Shown here in pieces: positions 23,256 to 36,852 of a stretch of DNA of 64,000 nucleotides (positions are counted from its first letter, which is position 1; the number at the start of each line of letters is the position of its first letter). A model generated the notes under the pieces. It did no database searches, was not told where the DNA came from, and saw only the letters and a program-made list of their open reading frames with translations. The stretch spans positions 1,922,001 to 1,986,000 of the forward strand of contig NC_052489.1 of NCBI RefSeq assembly GCF_009730915.1. The letters are read 5' to 3'. The position numbers and the translations under genes are program-made. The stretch comes from Dioscorea cayenensis subsp. rotundata. Its lineage: Eukaryota; Streptophyta; Magnoliopsida; Dioscoreales; Dioscoreaceae.

Positions 23256-24551
23256 TCAGCAACCCATGACAGCACAATTAAAGACAAAGCTTCCTGAATG
23301 CTTGCTTGCAATCATGTTCCACTCAGGAGGTCCCTCCTTTGGTATCCATGAATGCAGCTCGATCATTCCTCCACCCAAGGCTCTCGGACCACCGATTACT
23401 ATCAACCGCTCACCACACGCCCTAAATGCAAGGCCCCAACCATTCATCGACACTGGCCTCTCTGGCAATCTCCCAAGAGTGATCCAATTGTTATTTACTT
23501 TGTCGTACTTCCGTATCTCCTTCTCTGAGTAATGAGCCGCATATAGTTCATTGTTAACCACCGCAACAAGAGGTGGAGCACCGCTAGCACCATTGAGCCC
23601 TGACGACATATTTGGAATGACCCTCCATGTCCTCTTCCCAAGATCATACTCTTCACCACACGTCAACAACTGTGTGCTGCTCGACATGCCTCCAATTACG
23701 TAAAACTTTCCATCCATAAAAACTCCAGAACACATCTTTCTCGGTTTATTCATGCTAGGCAAGGTAACCCAAGTCCGTGTCTCAGAATTGTAGAGCTCAG
23801 CAGAACTCAATATGGTTCCATGCACATCAGTTCCACCAGCTACAATTGCTTTCTCTCCGAGGCTTGCCGATCCAAACAAGCATCTAGGATGGTTCATCGC
23901 CTCGCCGTCTGTCCAAGAGTTTGTAAGTATACTATATCTCAGAACAATGTGTGAAGTAACTTCCTTGCCAAAAACAAGGAGCTCAGTGCCCACTGCCAGT
24001 GATTCCTTATCAGAACACATAAAGCATTCGTTATGGGGTAAGCTAGGCAAAGTCAGCCACCGGCCACGATATGGATCATATGCCTCCCACTCAAGAACAT
24101 GACACGAGAAGTACACCCAGTGTTCGGTGATCCCCATCTGCCTCCTTAGTCTGTAAAGTTCCCCGCTCTGAATAAGAGAACGGAAGCTCCGGTTGAGAGA
24201 CGCGATAGAACCATAATCAGACCGAGAACAATGGAGGAGGCAGTTGATTGAATTGTCCCTGCCAATTGCACTAATGAGCGAATTCGAGTCAGAGAACTCC
24301 CCACCAGATCCATTTCCATCATTCTCATGAGTAGAGGTATCCATCTCTTCATCATTAAGGGAAACCATACTTTGTGGAGATTTCTTTCTCTTGAGTTTTT
24401 CACCTGTATCTCTATCTGTCACTTCATCGCTCATCGGCCGCTTGTTGTTTGACCGTTCAAGCAGTTCATAAGTCATGTACATCCACTTCGATTCCTGCTC
24501 GCAGGAGCTCGGCAATGCTCTAGAGATCAAGCAAGCCTTGCCTTCCAACAT
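23256..24551 (-). CDS. F-box/kelch-repeat protein (SKIP11-like)
   Basis: A single coding exon for 431 residues. The start at 24551 (MLEGKACLISRALPSSCEQE) was preferred because it matches the N-terminal pattern of Arabidopsis SKIP11 and At1g74510-type proteins. A basic patch KLKRKKS lies at residues 52-58. A degenerate F-box lies at about 91-137 (SLISAIGRDNSINCLLHCSR, then SFRSLIQSGELYRLRR), predicted to bind SKP1/ASK in an SCF ubiquitin ligase. Kelch repeats fill about 185-400, with the GG/Y/W pattern seen in AIVAGGTDVHG, LYNSETRTWVTLPSMN, KFYVIGGMSS and YDLGKRTWRVI. These form a substrate-binding beta propeller. The substrate is unknown. The leader lies at 24552 to about 25600 and may contain an intron. 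Confidence 0.93.
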   Translation of the reverse strand: MLEGKACLISRALPSSCEQESKWMYMTYELLERSNNKRPMSDEVTDRDTGEKLKRKKSPQSMVSLNDEEMDTSTHENDGNGSGGEFSDSNSLISAIGRDNSINCLLHCSRSDYGSIASLNRSFRSLIQSGELYRLRRQMGITEHWVYFSCHVLEWEAYDPYRGRWLTLPSLPHNECFMCSDKESLAVGTELLVFGKEVTSHIVLRYSILTNSWTDGEAMNHPRCLFGSASLGEKAIVAGGTDVHGTILSSAELYNSETRTWVTLPSMNKPRKMCSGVFMDGKFYVIGGMSSSTQLLTCGEEYDLGKRTWRVIPNMSSGLNGASGAPPLVAVVNNELYAAHYSEKEIRKYDKVNNNWITLGRLPERPVSMNGWGLAFRACGERLIVIGGPRALGGGMIELHSWIPKEGPPEWNMIASKHSGSFVFNCAVMGC

Positions 24552-25381
24552 GATTCCACAACTCAGGATCACAAACACAAACAAATCTTGGATTCAGAGA
24601 TCCAATTTCCTCAAGAGAAACCAAACAAGTGGATAACTCCTCTATGCTCCCAAACTATCAATCTACAATCATGGAAATAAACAAACAAATAAATAAACAA
24701 TAAGATAAAAAATTCTCATTGAATTCCCTATCTAACTCACCACCATCATCATCAATCAAAGCCTTTTCTCATAATCATATCCAAATCTAAATTGACAAAC
24801 AAGAATCTCTCCAATGAAAAAAAAAGAAATTAATTTCTAAAACAACAACCAGATCCAATAACAACAGGTATGCAGATCAAACTCATAGCTTTATAAATCA
24901 CAAATACATCGCATAAAAAAGAATTAAAAAAAAAAATCAAATCTTTCCAACCTTCTCAATCAAAAATCACCCAACAAAAATTGTAGATGGATCAAAACGC
25001 AAGCATTCATAAAACCACTAAACAAAATATTCAGCAGAAATCATCAAAAGCCTCAAAGAACCAGAACCAAAACATTCAAACAAGATCAACAAGGGAATCA
25101 AGAAACCAACAGAGATCTCACAACTCCGACCTAAAAAAAAAACCCAAATTTCTCCAATTTGACTTCAATATTCTCATCAAATACACCATTTCAACCCAAT
25201 AACATCAACAAAAACGGCACAAAAGATCCAATCTTTCCACTTCGCACACCAAAAAAATCAATCAAAATAGACCCATAAAATTAATTAAAATAAAATAAAC
25301 CACAAAACTTACTCAAACATTTGGGCAAAAAGAAGCAGAGCAAAGGAGTTCCTCACCAGGAACCAAAACCAAAAAACTATA

Positions 25382-25385
<4 letters not shown>

Positions 25386-25436
<51 letters not shown>
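25386..25436. repeat. (CT)n tract in the F-box gene leader or promoter
   Basis: About 25 CT units, read as (GA)n on the gene's coding strand, followed by a CTC-rich region to 25590. GA/CT tracts are common near plant transcription starts. It lies about 0.85 kb above the start codon of the F-box/kelch gene. Confidence 0.9.
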
Positions 25437-25438
<2 letters not shown>

Positions 25439-27709
25439 ACCTCAGTGATTCTCAAAAACACTTCTTTCCCTTCTCTTTCAATGATTTTCAATTCTCCTCC
25501 TCCTCCTTCGTCGTCTCACCCCTTTGATTCTTCTCCTCAGCGAGCTCCGCGTCGGGCTCTGAGATAACCTCTCTCTCTCTCTCTAAAACTTTTACATAAA
25601 ACCCCCTACTTTTTGTTCTTTTTATATTTTACCCCTCTCTCACTCTTTCTTCCAAACTTTCACGCGAATTTACAATTTGCCCCCTGTTTTTCTTTTGATT
25701 CCCGTTTTCCACCCGGGGCCCACTCCAATCTGGCGTTTCGATTCCCTTTTTTGCCCTTTTATTATTTTTATTATTATTATTTTTTTTTTTACTTTTATAC
25801 CAGCTTAATTTTGGAAAAAATTATATCTAGAAATATCATTATGTCAAAACTTTTTATGAAAAAAATTTCAGAAAAATCCAATATTTAAATTTTCAGACAT
25901 GTATAATAAAATATGTAACTTAATAAAAAAAAAAATTATAGTTGCTAAAAATCTGTTAGTTTTCATTTAAAATTTTGTACAAATTTGATATTGCAACCAC
26001 TTTTTGTTAGATTTTTCTTTTTCAACTACTTCACTAACAAAATTATAAATATATATATATATATATAATAAGTATGCATGGATTTAGTTTTTCATAATTG
26101 AGCATATATTGGAAGTTTATAAAATTTTAAATATATGTCATTTTGATGTCATATTAAATATAATTATTTAATAAAATAAAAAAATAATATCAATTACGAG
26201 CCGACTTAAAAAAGGTTCACCGTCCAAGCCCAATGGGTTTTTCGAAAGTGACTAAGTCATTAGAAAACATTTTAATCATATAAATAATCTCATATTATTA
26301 TGGTCATTTATTTAATTTGATTATGATTATGATTTGGATTTAATTGCTAGCTAATTAAAAAAAAATAACCATGCAAATAATACTAAGAAATAAACATTTG
26401 AGGTTGTCCTTTTTATGTACTTTGGTAGTCATTAATTATGGGGTCCAAAAAGTGATAAATAAAACGTGGAACTATTTGAAGTTACTTGAAATATCAAAAC
26501 TAATTTTTTTTAATAAAAAAACTAATTATTTCTTTTTTACATAACTTTTGTAAATTATATATGAGTCTTTTTTCACTTTATTATGTTATAATATTTTTTA
26601 TTAATTTTAGAAACCCAAGAAAAAAAAAAGATAGCGAGCAAAATTAAATATTTGTGTTAATTTATTTTGACTACTTAAGTTTTAAAATAAAAGTCTGATA
26701 AATATTTTTTTTACCATAAATATAATATATTTTACATCATGAATTTGGATAAATTAAACCCCACTAAACTTATAAAAATCATCCAAGAAAAGTGACCAAA
26801 GAAGTGGTACTCTTTACCATGCACACCCAAACCTTATTAGTGTCACTACCTTTAATTTTATTTTTAATTTTTTTATCCTTTTTACTTCAACTTGTTGTTA
26901 AACTAAGCATTTAATGAGTCACTAAATTAACTCTTTTAATTAAAGTTGTATTTAGACAATATATATATGAAATACGAACAAACCACATATTAAAGGACAT
27001 GTAGAGTATAAAATTAATCTTTTAAAACACTTATATTTTAATTTTGTCCAAGATTAGATTCGAACTAATTTATTTAGTATAATATAAATATTTTATGTAA
27101 GGCAATTCGTGTAAATAGATTAAGAGATGATCCGAATATATATATATATATATATATATAGGACTTTTGGAATTGGTATTTATTATGTGATGATAATGCA
27201 CACTATTATCTTAATTAGGTATCACATGTCCCATTTATGTTGTGACATATATTGAGGAATTGGATGGCGACACGTGTAGGGTGGATTTGTTAAAAGGTCA
27301 TTTTGAGGCATGTGATGCATTATTGGGTGGTGGGAAAGGCAGTTGAGATTTGAGAGAGTTGTTTGTCTTTAAGCATTAAATATATATATATATATATATG
27401 TGATTAAATATTTTATTATAAATTATAATAAAAATAAATTTTAATGTGAGAAAAGTATGATGGTAAATTATGTGGTTGAAGTTCTATGTTCTAGTGAATT
27501 TTGAAACACCTAGAAAATGTTTAATGGTAATATCATGATTGATAAAATAAAATTCAAGTTATATATATATATATATATATATAAAAAAATCATATGAACG
27601 TGATATAATTATTGAACGATTTCACTACCTAACAAAAGAAAGCAAAATTTTAATAATTTTGAGACAATCATGGACTTATTGAATACTTTATATGTCTTCA
27701 TATATTTTT

Positions 27710-27711
<2 letters not shown>

Positions 27712-27775
<64 letters not shown>
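27712..27775. repeat. Compound (CT)n(AT)n microsatellite
   Basis: About 17 CT units pass directly into about 14 AT units. Confidence 0.95.
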
Positions 27776-27778
<3 letters not shown>

Positions 27779-29689
27779 TGAGATTAAAACATGAATTAGA
27801 GTGGAATAAATTAAGGCGAGAATCTATAGAATTATGTTAATTAATTTTATTTATAGTATAATTGATATTACCCTGAATAACATAGCAATATAGCACTATG
27901 GCCCTATAAATATTGGGCTCCTCTTTTTATTCACATAGCTCATAGTTGAAACAAAAAAAAATACAATTATTAAGTAAGGTTTTTTTTATGGAAGTTGAAG
28001 ATATTATTATTATTATTTAATTTTTTATTTGTGTACTTAGAATCCGATGATGAATGAGTGTGTTTATAAACACTTGCAGAGATTTACTCTTTTTCTTCAT
28101 ATGGTAAAGATTTGCACAAGTTTATTTTTTATTATTATTTTTATTTAATTGTTTTACTTGTCATATTTTAAAAAGGTTTTGTAATAAAACAAGAATAAAA
28201 GAAGAATAAACCATAATTGCTCAAAATAATGGTCAAACAATTGAAAGATATAAGAGAGCATAATAAGTTATTATTAATTTTTTTTTTATTTTTGAAATAA
28301 TCTCTATACTTTATAACAAAAAATAAGTAATCCATCTATTGGAATGGTCTGTATTAACATATTTTTAAAATTATTTCTGTTTCTGCCAAATTTCGGTCTA
28401 TTTATTTATTTTTATTATATTTAAATAATTAAAATTTTAAAAATATTTATTCATTAATTTTTATTCTCATTTTATTTTAAATAAAAATTAATAAAACAAA
28501 CCTACAAAATAGCTGATTGGAGAGAATAGGAGAGAATAGGAGGACATGCAATAGGTCCAAAGAGCAGTTGAGAAAAACAAAGTAACCAAAAAAAAAAAAA
28601 ATACAATGATGAGAAAGAGTTGATTTTGGGCTCAAGTCTCAAAAAACACAATCACTTTAAATGCATTATTGGGAGGGTTCTTAACTTAAGGTGGAGGTAC
28701 TCAATTAGAACTTCTCATATGGCCTTTTTATCATCATGCTTTTCATTTCTTCAAAACCATAAAAAACCCATGCCATACATATATATATAGCCCAGCCTTT
28801 AAGTTCATAGCTTCTAATCAATTCACAATGCTTCCCAACTGTTTTATTAATAGTATGTCCTTCCTTTTAACTTTATTATATACATATCATATTAACTTAT
28901 ATTTATGACTTAAAAACCTCTCTCTGTCTCTCATGAGTCTTAGACGAACTTTCGTAAATTTTTTATCGACAAACAGACACACTCTCTCTCTCATGAGTCC
29001 GAATATCCTCCGGAAATTGTTAGTTCATCATCTAACACTTTTTTTTCTCACTTTTTATTTCTAAATCTAACTTTCCCAGTTCACTTATTTTTTTTTTACC
29101 TCTTTTGACATCTACAAATATTCATAAATGATTTATTATATATATTTATTATATGAGCCCCTGTCATAACAGAAGCTTAGAGAGTTGAGAGTGATCAGGA
29201 ACCGCTCGATCTCACCATCTAATGGACTCCAAAGGATAATCACATATTCGAAATCCATGGACATCCATTGGTAACGGGGACTCCTCTGGTGTATATAGTA
29301 AAATGCAATAATTTACTTTACAAAGAACTCTATATAATAACAAGTACATTAACTCCAAACAAAAGCCTTTGTGTTGTTTATTGAAATAGAATGATGATAA
29401 AAATAGTAATTTATCTAAATATAAGTTCAAGACAAAAGCCAATATCATCAAGTTTACTGGAACTTGACAAATCCGATATGATTTGAAGTATTAAAATTCT
29501 TATCATCCAATTAACAATCAAGCACCAAAATAAAATATAAAAAATTAATCCAAAACCATCGCCTCAATTGACTCTTTTTTCAGTCAAAACAAAAATCTCC
29601 CATGCTTATTTTTTTATAATTAAATAAAAAATTATAATAAGAATCATTAAATATAGTAAATGAACTATTCCGGATGAAATTTTAAATTA

Positions 29690-29800
29690 TGGGTCAACCA
29701 TTAAATAGCTCAATAATATGACACAAAAATACTAAGGGAAAAGGTAAGAGTTTGAATTCTTCCCTTTGTAGTAATGTTCAGATAATGTTTATGTATTGTA
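29690..29800 (+). mobile_element. SINE-like remnant
   Basis: A box A-like AATAGCTCAATAATA is followed about 40 bases later by a box B-like AGAGTTTGAATTCTT. The right part of the unit is unclear, and borders are not defined. Confidence 0.3.
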
Positions 29801-32800
29801 TGTACACTCGGGTTCAATACTGTTCTTTAATACTCTTCCGGGCCTTGGTGTGGATTTCTGTCTGAGAAACAACTGTTTCACCCATCAAGGATTGCATGAC
29901 AGGGGGATTTTTCTAAAATGTTTATAAGCCACTGTAACTTGTGCACCTCCGTACCTATCTGTCCCTTTGATAATCTCTTACATGAGGAACGCTTGTCGCC
30001 TATTGGTCAAGAAAAAAATTTTAAATCATGGCTCCACAAAGATGACCGTATTTTTTTTTATTCTAAATTAATCTCGTCTATTTTGATTATGTTAAAAATT
30101 GTTAATATGCTCATGGTTAACTACAGTAACACAACGACAGTTAAAAAAAAAAACAAAACTGGATAAAATTTGTTGGTACAATTAAAAGAAGTCGAGTTCT
30201 TGACTTCTACAGAAAAAAAAAGATAACCAGCCTCAGAAAAGTAGTATTCTACCCAAGCCAATGTCTAATCTCTAAGTTTGTTTGATCTAATCTAGATGGA
30301 ACCTTCTTTCTCCTCTAGGATCTCCTTTCATGGTGGTGTCTATTTTGTTGTTGTTTTTTAATTTTGTACTTTTGTTCTCCCATATCGAGTAGGTTTGTTT
30401 TTTGTTGTAAGTTTTCATTACTTTCTTTATGTCGGGTGTTGTTTTCTTTTTGAACTTCCGTATTATATGTTCATCATTGTATTTTCTCTTTATTTTTTTT
30501 TCTAATGTATATAGTTCATCCATTTTTCAAATAAAAAAATAATTATATAATTATCAAACCATATGTATTCAACTCAAAAATGTTACTACATAATCTCTAT
30601 CCATAATTAACAGTCAAGTGTAAAATAATTCTTACATCAATTTGATGGGATGAATTGTTAAACAATTGTATTGTTATAAGTTCATATCATACATTATATA
30701 TTAAATCATCATTTTATATGGTCATAAATAATAATAATAATAATAATTGTCAGCGCAAGTTGCTATTAAATGATTTATTTAATAGCCTCTAATTTTGATT
30801 ATTATAAATGTATTCGTGACCACGGTTGTCAAAAATAAACAGTATAACATTGATGGATTAAATGAATTACATTTTATTGGATAAAGATATGTTGGGCCTG
30901 ATCCATGTAAACAGACACCCAGCCCATACATTATTGGACCTAGCCCATGTTATCTTTATAGTACATAGTTTTTTTCTTTTATTCATTCAAGTGGGTTGGT
31001 ATTTACAAATATACATAATAAAAACTATATTTACTTATACATATGTGTGTGTATATATATATATATATGTAATTTTCTTAATATAGTTTTTTAACTAATA
31101 GTTAACATATAAAATCATTGATATGAAAATCATTTTTTTTATTTATTCATAAAATTCTCATATATTATACACCAGTATGAAGTTATTTTGAATAGAAATT
31201 TCTTAAAATATGGAGTTTTTATTGGGAATGACACCTAGATTCCCATTGACTTTCATTCACCCAAAGGTCCCAAACCATCCTTTTATTTTATTTTTAATTT
31301 TCAAACTATATCGATATTTGAAAAAAAAAATTACATAATGACTATACCTCTCAATTTATATTATTTGAATAATTAAATTTTAATAATTTGAATCAAATTA
31401 ATTTTTATAATAATATTAAATAATCACTATCCCTTTACATGATTATTCATTTGAATTTACATCAAACTAAATAATTAAAAATTAAATATATTAATTTTAA
31501 ATATAATAAATTTAACAATAGAGTAATATAATTTGAAATAAAATATTTTTGCTTATAATGTAATTTCACTTACAAATATTCAATCCAATTATCTATTTGA
31601 TTCACAACAATTGTATATTACCACATTACTACAATAAAAAGTCAAAAATATTATACACTTGAGAATGTTACAGTAATTTAATATAATCATATTTTATTAA
31701 AAACTTATATTATTGAGAATTCTTTATAACAATGTTTGGTTGATCATAACAATGAACTTGATAAAATATCAAAATTCCCAAAATATTCATAAACCTTTAA
31801 AAAAATATGCTAATTCTAATCATAGAAAAGTACTTATAGCACATTATATATATACATTAAAAATTAATTTGTGCGGGAAGTGTAGATTTAATGAAAAACT
31901 ATTTTCAAATTACAACCGCTTGTTAATTCACGCCATGAACACATATTTTAGTGGTAATACAATTATTGTGTTTTTTATCATATTTTAGTGATAATGTAAT
32001 CTTGTGGGTGAATCCTTAAGGTCCAATGTAATTTTATGATGGGCCTCCAAGTATTTACCCAAATGGAAAAATTAATAGAAAAATGAGGAGGGTTGTGTGG
32101 TGGGTAGACAAATAGGGTTTGTGAAATGACCAAGGAAGTGTGAGGTTATATATATATACTATATAGTGAAATGAAGTGAGTGATAAGTGACACACAAATA
32201 GACTCATCACTGAAAACACTACCATGCATGCCCCTCTCTCCTTTTGCTTTCACCCACACTTTTTACCCCCGGGCCTTTTTTTGTGCACTTTTTAACACCC
32301 TCTTCTGGCCACTGTCACTTCCTCTGCTCATCCTCACATGCTCCATCATCTATCAATCCATTCTTTTCCTTGCTTTCTTTTCTTATTTATTTATTTAATA
32401 TATATTAAATGAATCAACAAGTTTTTTTTTTTTTTCAAAATCGACGGGTAATAAAATAGGAGATAGGCACAAAGATATATTTGTTACGGTGACTTTGACT
32501 GATCTTTTGAAAAGAAGAAGAGGTAATTTTCATATAAAATATCCACGAGGAACCTGAACATAAATTTGAATTTGAGAGATTTGAATTTGAGAATTTTTTA
32601 TCATAACCACGAATAGGTACCGTTGGTCTAGTTCAAGATTCCTACGAATCAACAACTATACTAAAAATTTAACAGCTCACAAATAAATAAAAAAACAAAT
32701 GACCCAACTTATATATCAAACAAAAATAAAAACATGTCATAATCTATTAAAGATCAATAAAAAAGAATTTCAAATAGAAGAAACTTATGCTATTCCCAAA

Positions 32801-35239
32801 ATAATCACAAAGAGAATTATATATAAAATGTATATATTTAGCTGTATTTTAACTTAATTTTATATCAATTAATCACTGTACAAAAGAATATTTGGACCAC
32901 CACCATTTTTATTTTTTATTACCAATCTAATAATGATACTTAGAACTTAATTTAATTTTTGCATGCATGGTGTGATTATGCTTCTTTTCTTTGATGATCT
33001 TTTTAACCAGCAAATTTATGCTTGCATGGATAAAGTTAAACAAGTTTAGATTGAGATTTCAAGTGTACAAAAAATATATATATATATATGTTTATGCACA
33101 TATACATGCCGTTTAATGGATGACATGGAATAAAGGAGAATAATTGGAGTTGCATGCTAGTCTGTTTTTAGATGTTTAAAAAAATAAGAAAAATGATGCA
33201 ATTGTAATTAATAATTAGATCACTAATCATGGAATGATAAACATGGTACAAATGTATTGCAATTGGGATCCAAGAACACATGATTTTAATTGAAAAGTTT
33301 CACAAGTACATTATGAGAAAGCAGAGCTCAAAAGCTCATTCATCCACACTGATTAATTTAAGATTTATAATTGGATTAAGTTACCTAAGGTTTTTATTTT
33401 TATTTTTATTTTACATTTTTTAATATATTTTTTTTATAAAATAACCGTGTTACTTTTTTTTTAGAAGATATTAATTTGGTGTTTTTTTTTGGAGTAACAT
33501 TACTCTAGTAAGAACAAGCATTAAATAAATACAAGCACACAAATAAGACCTTAAATATAGACCAGTTAAGTAATATATGAGTTTGATTCAACTTAAAAAA
33601 TATAAAATAATGTGACGAGACCCAAAACCTATGCATTAAAGTAATAAATTTGCTGTTATTAACGAGTACAATATGTTTATCTCAAAACTATTTAGATATG
33701 TTTATAAAAAATAAATAGTTAATATATGTTTTTCTTTTACAACTTTTGCAATTTTTTTTCTTCAATTCCTTTAAAAAAACTACAAAAATTATTTTTGCTC
33801 TATATAATACATATCTATGAAGGGTAAAAAAAATTCCAAATTGCTGGTATATATTAGTAATTTTCGATCAATCGATACCAATTTTTAGAAAATTAATAAA
33901 AAAAAGCATAAATGTAGCTAATTTTTAAGGTATTAATAATATGCTAAAACAAAAATATATGCTTCCGGACATAGCAATTTAAATAAGTAAAACATTAAAT
34001 ATATAATTTCATTTTAAAATACTACAATATGCTAATCCCTTATAAAGAAATCCCTTATAATTATTTTCAGATTACAAACAAATCAATTAATTAAACAATG
34101 ATAACATAAAATAAATAAAAGTGAAGCCTTGTCTGGCCTAAGATAGGAGGTTTTGATGTGTGTGTTTGTAATTTTTATGGCAAAAGTTAAATTGAGTTGC
34201 ACTTTACTGTTAATATCATGTCTAATCAAGCTAAAGTGTCCTGTCTAGTCTAATTGGATCCTGTGTTAGGCCAAACTTGTCTCAATAATCAAACTTGAAT
34301 TTTCTCTTTCATGATAATTGTTTTAAATTTATAATAATATTTATCACTTAAAAAATTGACAAAAAAAAAAAAGCTTTTCATTTTTTCAGGATATAAAGCA
34401 CTGTTTATAATATAATAATGTATTAATTAATCCCTTGATTAGATCAAAGTGAAATTAATTTGAGAGCACATGTCTCTAGGGTTTTATGTTACACCTTTTG
34501 ATACTAGTGTGATTTGGTTATTGCTTAGCATTATAATTTAATCACCCACTTTTTAAAGAGCATGAAATTTGCCAGCCTTGCTTAAAGCCTTATTAATTTT
34601 TAATTAACCCTCCTAATCTTTGTCCCCAACAAAGCTTAATGATTCTCTAAATCAACTTTATATTATGTCCATCAACCTTAATTTATGTTTGTGTTTCCTC
34701 ATTAATTATAACATAGGGATCATGAGATTAAACTAAGTATAAATCTTTATAATTTTGGAAATATAAATCTCACAATATTCATCATTACCCAAATTAAAAT
34801 AAAATTTCATAGTAAATAAAAAAAATTAGCTAAATTTTAAACTTTCTTGGTTGTTATAGGAAACTCTCTCAATCCTTTTTTATTTGTAAATTTTAACTAA
34901 ATCACATAAATTAAATAAGTTAGTTAAAATTAACAAAATTTCTAAAATTAATAAAAATATATTAACTTTTCTCAAATATGGTTAAAAATATAAAATCAAA
35001 TATAATTTATTAAAAATTATAAAAATATATTAAATATAGAAAATAAATTTGAGAAAAAAAAAATCAATGTTTCACATTTTTTTAAATGGACAAATAAAAT
35101 GAAAAAAAACCCATAAGATAAGACGAGTAAAACAAGGAAGTAATTATTAATCCCTCCCAACACTGTGTATCTCCAACAAATCCCTCTTAATTTCCTTATT
35201 CCATAAAAACCCCTCTTTTTTAACCCATTTCTTTTTCAA

Positions 35240-35720
35240 CCTTGACGCTAGTAACGGAGGAGAATATGTTGTTAAGTGGCCTAGGAAATTATCAGTCTAC
35301 ACTTGCTTCTTATCCCATATTCAAATATCCAAAAAATCACAGAAACAACCCTCCTTTTCCTCAGGAACCGCTCATAAACGGTTGGATGGCTGGTGGGCCG
35401 AAGTGTTGGGATTTACGAAGGAAATCCTTGCTTTGGCGCATTACTTCACCTTCTTCTTATTGTGTGCTAAAGCCGGTAGAGATACTCTTTCCCGCAGTTG
35501 TCTTCCTCGTGAAAGTCTGCCTTTGAGTTGTTTGTGGAATTGATTTCTTATTCAAAGTATTCCGAGCTTGGTTTATCGTTGACATCTTTTCAAGGAAAAA
35601 ACAATGTTGAAAGGTGAGAAGGCATGCCTGAGCAGCAATTCTCTATTGCTTGGATGGTGTGTTTGCTAGTTTTAGTGTATGTAGTGTGATTGTTTATTTC
35701 CTGTGTGGTATTAGGTTGTT
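35240..35720. other. Unassigned GC-richer block
   Basis: A block of balanced composition inside AT-rich DNA, with a 95-codon open frame (35242-35526) containing NGWMAGGPKCWDLRRKSLLW. I recognise neither it nor its reverse complement. It may be a transposon or gene fragment. Confidence 0.25.
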
Positions 35721-36669
35721 TTTGTGTAAAATTCGAAATTATTTATTGTGTATTTGGTAAAGTTTGTCATTGTTGTTTCTCATTATGTGTATTGTTTGTT
35801 TGTTTCTGTGTATAATAATGTTTTGATAGTTCCGCCGATAACTAATTATATGGAGAGGTAAAGAAAAAGGAATTGGTGACAGTTTGATTTCCTGAGAAGA
35901 ATAAAAAAAAAAAGGATCTTCCCCTTGGAACTCCAATAAGAAGAAGACGATGTAGATTAAAAAGATGGAGAAGAACATGATGAAGAAAAATTATGGAAAA
36001 AAAACGAAAAAGTTTTGACGAGAAGCTTATTGGGATTTGACCGTACACATCATATAAAGGATAAAGGAGATTTGACTTGACGAAAAGAATTAGTCAACAA
36101 CTTTTCTATTGTCTCATAAGGTCATTTATGAAATTTCACTTAAAAAACCGCTCGATAAGAAAAAAAAAATAAAGTTATGAAAAAAAATAAATTAAACGAA
36201 ATGTTAAAATGTCACAGTGAAAATTGAAAACTTTGATTTATAAATAAATTTTTCTTAAAAAAAAAAAAAGACTAAGTACCTATACATATATATATATATA
36301 TTTAAAATTAAATTTATATTATATTAATTAAGAAATTATATATTTTAATAAAAATAAATATATTATTCAGTCAAAGTAAATAACACGTTTCCCAAGTCCG
36401 TTTCCCAGGTCCCAAGGAGCAGTGAGTGAGCACTGGCATCTTATGCTGTCATGCTAACCGTTTGCCGTTTCCAACAATAACCCAATCATCATCCGCCACG
36501 TATTAATATCCAGGTTATCTAATCTTCACCCTAGGGTCCAACCTACACACAACCCCCGTGATCCCCCGCGCGTAACCTCACCGCACATTCCGACACAAGT
36601 CCCTCCAAACCATCCTTCTCGGTAATCACTCTTATTCTCACCGGCAAGTTACCGCACCTCTCAAGCTCT

Positions 36670-36675
36670 TATAAA
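36670..36675 (+). promoter_or_regulatory. TATA box of ABCB19
   Basis: TATAAA lies about 180 bases before the ABCB19 start codon, with GC-rich leader sequence after it. Confidence 0.6.
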
Positions 36676-36852
36676 CACAAGCTCTTTTATCGATGTCCAT
36701 TCTAAAAATCGAAAGCGCACCGAAAAAGAAACCAAAAATACAAAGAAAAATTTCACCCATACCTCCAGTGCTGCCGCTGATCTCAGCTCGGAGCAGCGGG
36801 GAGACCAAGCTCGATCGATTCATCGGCGCTCATTCGGAGCTCGGACAAGGCA

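Larger units (their letters stand above)
25600..36600. other. 11-kb gene desert
   Basis: AT-rich DNA with frequent (TA)n tracts and a compound (CT)n(AT)n at 27712-27775. A SINE-like piece lies near 29690-29790. A GC-richer unassigned block lies at 35240-35720. Short open frames here have low-complexity or hydrophobic content and no recognisable domain. Confidence 0.6.

Noticed and set aside
32180-32398. 72-codon frame behind a TATA-like run
   Set aside because: Hydrophobic pyrimidine-rich translation without recognisable domain or splice partners.
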